Both the position numbers and the translations under genes were made by a program. A model generated the notes under the pieces. It was not told where the DNA came from. It worked only from the letters and a program-made list of their open reading frames with translations, and ran no database searches. This document shows positions 5,341-8,246 of a stretch of DNA of 8,246 bases, in pieces. This DNA is from Gammaproteobacteria bacterium (GTDB lineage: Bacteria; Pseudomonadota; Gammaproteobacteria; Cardiobacteriales; Wohlfahrtiimonadaceae), in contig BHEQ01000078.1 in assembly GCA_003864535.1 (NCBI GenBank), positions 1 through 8,246 of the forward strand, given 5' to 3'. The stretch's first letter is position 1. Every line of letters starts with the position of its first letter.

Positions 5341-7689
5341 ATGCTAAAAAAATTATTATTTTGCTTGCAGCTTTTAAAGGCAAAAAAAATTTATACCTTT
5401 ATTCTAATTATATTGACAGTATGTTTATATTTTTTACTGAGTCAATTGGATGTAACAGAAAAATTATCTAATACTATTTATGATAATTTCTCAGTAGCTA
5501 ATATTCGGGAGCCATCACCAGATATCATCATAATTGCCATTGATGATAAGAGCTTAAAAGAACTTCCAATTTGGCCGTGGCCGAGAAATTATCATGCTTC
5601 TATTCTTGATTTTCTTACGCAGGCAAAAGCGCGGGCGATTGCGCTAAATATTATTTTTAAAGAAATAACCGAAAATGATGAACTTCTGGCAAGTTCAATT
5701 GCTGCAAATGGGCATATTGTGCTCCCTGTACAACCAATTATTTCAGAAATGAATTATTTGGATGATACCAATACCAATATCAATAAGCTCAATATCTTCT
5801 CAAATATAGCTAACAGTGGGCATGTTACCGTGATAACGGATAAAGACAGTGTCTTACGCTCTATTAATCTTTGGGGTGGGTTTGGCGAGACAATTTATCC
5901 AAGTTTTGCCTTACAGCTCTTAAATATGACTGATCCAAATATTGCTAAAAACTATCCTAATCCACACCTTTTTAATAATACGGGCGCATGGTTAATGAGC
6001 GTCGGTGCTCTTGTACAATTTAGTGGGTATGCAAATACAATCCCAATTGTTTCTTATACAGATGTTTTGTCGGGACGGATACCTTTTACAATATTTGAAA
6101 ATAAGATAGTCTTTATCGGTGCAACTGCAACAGGTTTAGGTGATAATTATACGCCTGCGCTGGCAGGATATTATCAGCAAATGTCAGGGGTTGAGATTCA
6201 AGCTCAAATTTATGATGCCTTGCGCCACAATAAAATAAACATAGCGCTTTCTCTAAACATAGTTCATGGGTTCGGGCTGATATTTATTATTCTAACTTGC
6301 CTAATTATCAGCCGTTTCTCACCTCTTGCAGGGGTTAGTCTGGCACTTTTATCGATTATTATTCAGTTCCTATTTTCTTTTATACTTTTTAAGGGTTTTA
6401 GTTATTGGCTTCCTGTTTCTAATAGTGCTTTAGTTATTATTTGTTTTATGGTTATTTATACTAGTTTTTCGAGCCATATTAGGCTTAGAGATGCAAATCG
6501 TTTACTTGAGGCTCGCGTATCTGAAAGAACGCAAGAACTCACGACTACCAATCTTGTCTTAGAGCAAGAAATAAATGTGCGTAAAACAGTAGCTCTTAAA
6601 CTTATAGATAGTGAACTACAATTAAGAATTATCCTAGATAATCTTTATGTTGGGGTGATAATGATTGATGAAGACGGCATAATCTTAGCCGCCAATCAGA
6701 CTAGTTCAAATATTTTTTTAGTCCCTATCGTTAAAATTATTAATACAAAAATAGACGATTATTTCTCCTATGAACCTGAGTCTGAGTCTAGCGTACAAGA
6801 TATAAAATTTAATTTTTTAAGAATTATAGAAAAGTTAACGCAAGAATATATTAATACTAATGTTGAACTCATTGCGATGCGAGGTGATAGCACGGGGCTT
6901 CTGGTTGATTTAAGCTTTAACAGGTTTATTCGGGAAAATAAAGTTCTGTATGCCTGCCTAATTAGAGATATTACGCAGCAGCGGCAGGCAGAAAAACTCA
7001 CTCATGAGTTTGTAGCTACAGTCTCGCATGAATTAAGAACGCCGCTAACTTCGATTAAAGGTGCGTTAGCCTTAATTAAAAACTCAATATTAGATAAGCT
7101 TGATGAAAGATCAAAAAAGATGCTAAATATAGCGGTACGCAACTCGGATCGCTTATTAGTCCTTGTAAATGATATTTTGGATTTGCAAAAAATTCAGCTA
7201 GGGACTTTAACTTTTACTTTACACCCTGTTAATTTAGTCTCTATTATCCACCAATCAATAGAACTTAGTGGTTCTTATATTAATGAGCTTCAAGTTTATG
7301 TTAACTTTTATACCAGTGACGATAATGTTATGATTATGGGGGATGATAATCGGCTTATTCAAATTATGACCAACTTATTATCTAACGCGGCTAAATTCTC
7401 ATACGCGAATGGCATGATTGATATTTATCTTGAAAATAGTAAGACGATGACAACCGTTAAAGTTACCGATTATGGATGTGGTATTTCTGATGAGTTTAAG
7501 CCTAGGGTATTTAATAAATTTTCCCAAGCCGCAGAGTCTATTAATCGCTCTAAAGGTACAGGCTTGGGCTTAAGCATCACCAAAACATTGGTTGAACGCA
7601 TGAGTGGGGAAATTAACTTTTATTCAGAATACGGGCATGGCACTACATTTTATTTTACATTTCCATTGATAGAGAGTTTGCACGAATAA
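5341..7689 (+). CDS. CHASE2-domain sensor histidine kinase
   Basis: 782-aa inner-membrane sensor kinase. One helix (about 18-35) leads to a periplasmic CHASE2 domain (about 45-295) with the typical PSPDIIIIAIDDKSL, WPWPRNYHASIL and ENKIVFIGATATGLGD stretches. Three closely spaced helices follow (about 303-324, 327-350, 356-377), the usual end of CHASE2. A charged linker, probably coiled coil (384-412), runs into a PAS-like domain (about 422-545; LDNLYVGVIMIDEDG, then VLYACLIRDITQQ). HisKA has SHELRTP with phospho-acceptor His563. The HATPase domain has N box NLLSNAAKF (Asn678/Asn682), G1 box DYGCGIS (710-716), F box VFNKFSQA and G2 box KGTGLGLS (738-745). All catalytic boxes are intact. There is no receiver or output domain and no response regulator nearby, so it is an orphan kinase here. 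The start at 5341 has AAGAG 6 nt upstream. The signal sensed is unknown. Confidence 0.95.
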   Translation: MLKKLLFCLQLLKAKKIYTFILIILTVCLYFLLSQLDVTEKLSNTIYDNFSVANIREPSPDIIIIAIDDKSLKELPIWPWPRNYHASILDFLTQAKARAIALNIIFKEITENDELLASSIAANGHIVLPVQPIISEMNYLDDTNTNINKLNIFSNIANSGHVTVITDKDSVLRSINLWGGFGETIYPSFALQLLNMTDPNIAKNYPNPHLFNNTGAWLMSVGALVQFSGYANTIPIVSYTDVLSGRIPFTIFENKIVFIGATATGLGDNYTPALAGYYQQMSGVEIQAQIYDALRHNKINIALSLNIVHGFGLIFIILTCLIISRFSPLAGVSLALLSIIIQFLFSFILFKGFSYWLPVSNSALVIICFMVIYTSFSSHIRLRDANRLLEARVSERTQELTTTNLVLEQEINVRKTVALKLIDSELQLRIILDNLYVGVIMIDEDGIILAANQTSSNIFLVPIVKIINTKIDDYFSYEPESESSVQDIKFNFLRIIEKLTQEYINTNVELIAMRGDSTGLLVDLSFNRFIRENKVLYACLIRDITQQRQAEKLTHEFVATVSHELRTPLTSIKGALALIKNSILDKLDERSKKMLNIAVRNSDRLLVLVNDILDLQKIQLGTLTFTLHPVNLVSIIHQSIELSGSYINELQVYVNFYTSDDNVMIMGDDNRLIQIMTNLLSNAAKFSYANGMIDIYLENSKTMTTVKVTDYGCGISDEFKPRVFNKFSQAAESINRSKGTGLGLSITKTLVERMSGEINFYSEYGHGTTFYFTFPLIESLHE

Positions 7690-7748
7690 TCAGGTACAAG
7701 TGCTCTGTTAAGAATACTCTGTATAAATGGACTCCTATAAATTAGATT

Positions 7749-7770
7749 CTTTCAAGGCTTGCGATATTAT
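7749..7770 (+). repeat. Direct repeat flanking the kinase gene, right copy
   Basis: Matches 5254-5275 at 20 of 22 positions; the mismatches are T/C at the fifth base and T/G after GGCTTGC. It lies 60 nt after the kinase stop, between the two convergent genes. Confidence 0.55.
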
Positions 7771-7780
7771 TAAAATCGCA
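7760..7780. terminator. Possible hairpin between convergent genes
   Basis: TGCGAT (7760-7765) and ATCGCA (7775-7780) form a perfect 6-bp stem with a 9-nt A/T loop, placed between the 3' ends of the kinase and the binding-protein gene. A proper T-tract is missing on both sides, so it is a weak terminator candidate. Confidence 0.3.
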
Positions 7781-7800
7781 GTTTACTTAGGTAAAATTAC

Positions 7801-8246
7801 CTAAATTTGTAATGCATCAACTAGATCTATCATAAAATCAAGCTGAGCGACCTCATCAATTATTGTAAACCCAGTTAATTCAAGATCATCCAAAATAGAT
7901 TTGCCTGAGCTATTATCAGGCATAGTAGTGAGGATATTTTTGAAACTATCTAGACGTGCTGCATATTCTTTATGTAATAAAAATACATGGGTAAGCGCAG
8001 CGATATCATCTTTACTATTGGCAACTAAGGCACGTAGGGAATTTTTCACAGGTGGGCTTAGGTTTTGATATGTTTTTGTTGGAATAATAGCAAGATCAAC
8101 TTCTTGCTTGAGTAAATCTTTGATTGTTAAAATATGATTTTTAGCCAAGATAAAGCTGGTATTGGTTCGATTTAGATTTGCAGGCTCAAGTAAAATCAAA
8201 CCCAATTGGCGTAAATCAGGGTTATCTGTAGCACTAATCTTAATAT
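7801..8246 (-). CDS. PhnD-like periplasmic substrate-binding protein, C-terminal part
   Basis: The frame is open from the right edge to TAA at 7801, giving 148 residues of a protein whose N-terminus lies outside the window. The first visible residues are IKISATDNPDLRQLGLIL. An internal TTG at 8205 is not a real start, because the frame continues upstream of it. The segment EVDLAIIPTKTYQNL is the 'number of the vacant/occupied site' strand typical of type 2 periplasmic binding folds. The end, FKNILTTMPDNSSGKSILDDL followed by ELTGF, matches the C-terminus of phosphate/phosphonate-binding PhnD-like proteins (usually 260-300 aa). The ligand cannot be told. Proteins of this family serve ABC importers or act as sensory partners of kinases. 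It converges with the kinase gene, so the two are not co-transcribed. Confidence 0.65.
   Translation of the reverse strand, partial: IKISATDNPDLRQLGLILLEPANLNRTNTSFILAKNHILTIKDLLKQEVDLAIIPTKTYQNLSPPVKNSLRALVANSKDDIAALTHVFLLHKEYAARLDSFKNILTTMPDNSSGKSILDDLELTGFTIIDEVAQLDFMIDLVDALQI

Overview
The window comes from an AT-rich (about one-third G+C by eye) Gram-negative bacterium. Evidence for this is a set of signal-peptidase-II lipoproteins, a class I fructose-1,6-bisphosphatase of the proteobacterial type and a CHASE2 sensor kinase. A gamma- or betaproteobacterium is most likely; the genus cannot be named from the sequence.

Layout. (1) 1-2776, plus strand: the last 39 codons of an upstream gene overlap the first of four related lipoprotein genes (copies 1-4). 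A small frameshifted gene lies between copies 1 and 2. Copies 2, 3 and 4 form a tandem array with an exact 572-bp period. Copy 3 carries a TGA stop precisely at the lipobox cysteine codon. All copies share a QPCFYV motif and four conserved cysteines beyond the lipid-anchored one. This architecture resembles the arrays of periplasmic lipoprotein immunity genes that follow type VI secretion (T6SS) effector genes. The candidate effector would be the gene cut by the left edge. This is an inference; no effector domain is visible here.

(2) 2777-3786, minus strand: a short spacer, then an EamA-type drug/metabolite transporter gene split by a one-base frameshift near 3635. (3) 3787-4136: an AT-rich divergent intergenic region. 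(4) 4137-5180, plus: fructose-1,6-bisphosphatase (fbp), intact. (5) 5181-5340: a spacer with a G/C-rich palindromic element. (6) 5341-7689, plus: an intact 782-aa CHASE2-PAS-like-HisKA-HATPase sensor histidine kinase with no response regulator beside it. A 22-nt near-perfect direct repeat flanks this gene. (7) 7801-8246, minus: the C-terminal part of a PhnD-like periplasmic substrate-binding protein, convergent with the kinase and running off the right edge.

The right half (fbp, kinase, binding protein) looks like ordinary chromosome. The left half is an accessory region: duplicated and mosaic genes, with three separate disruptions (nonsense in copy 3, frameshift in the small gene, frameshift in the transporter) within about 3 kb. 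This implies either gene decay or base-call errors for the two frameshifts.
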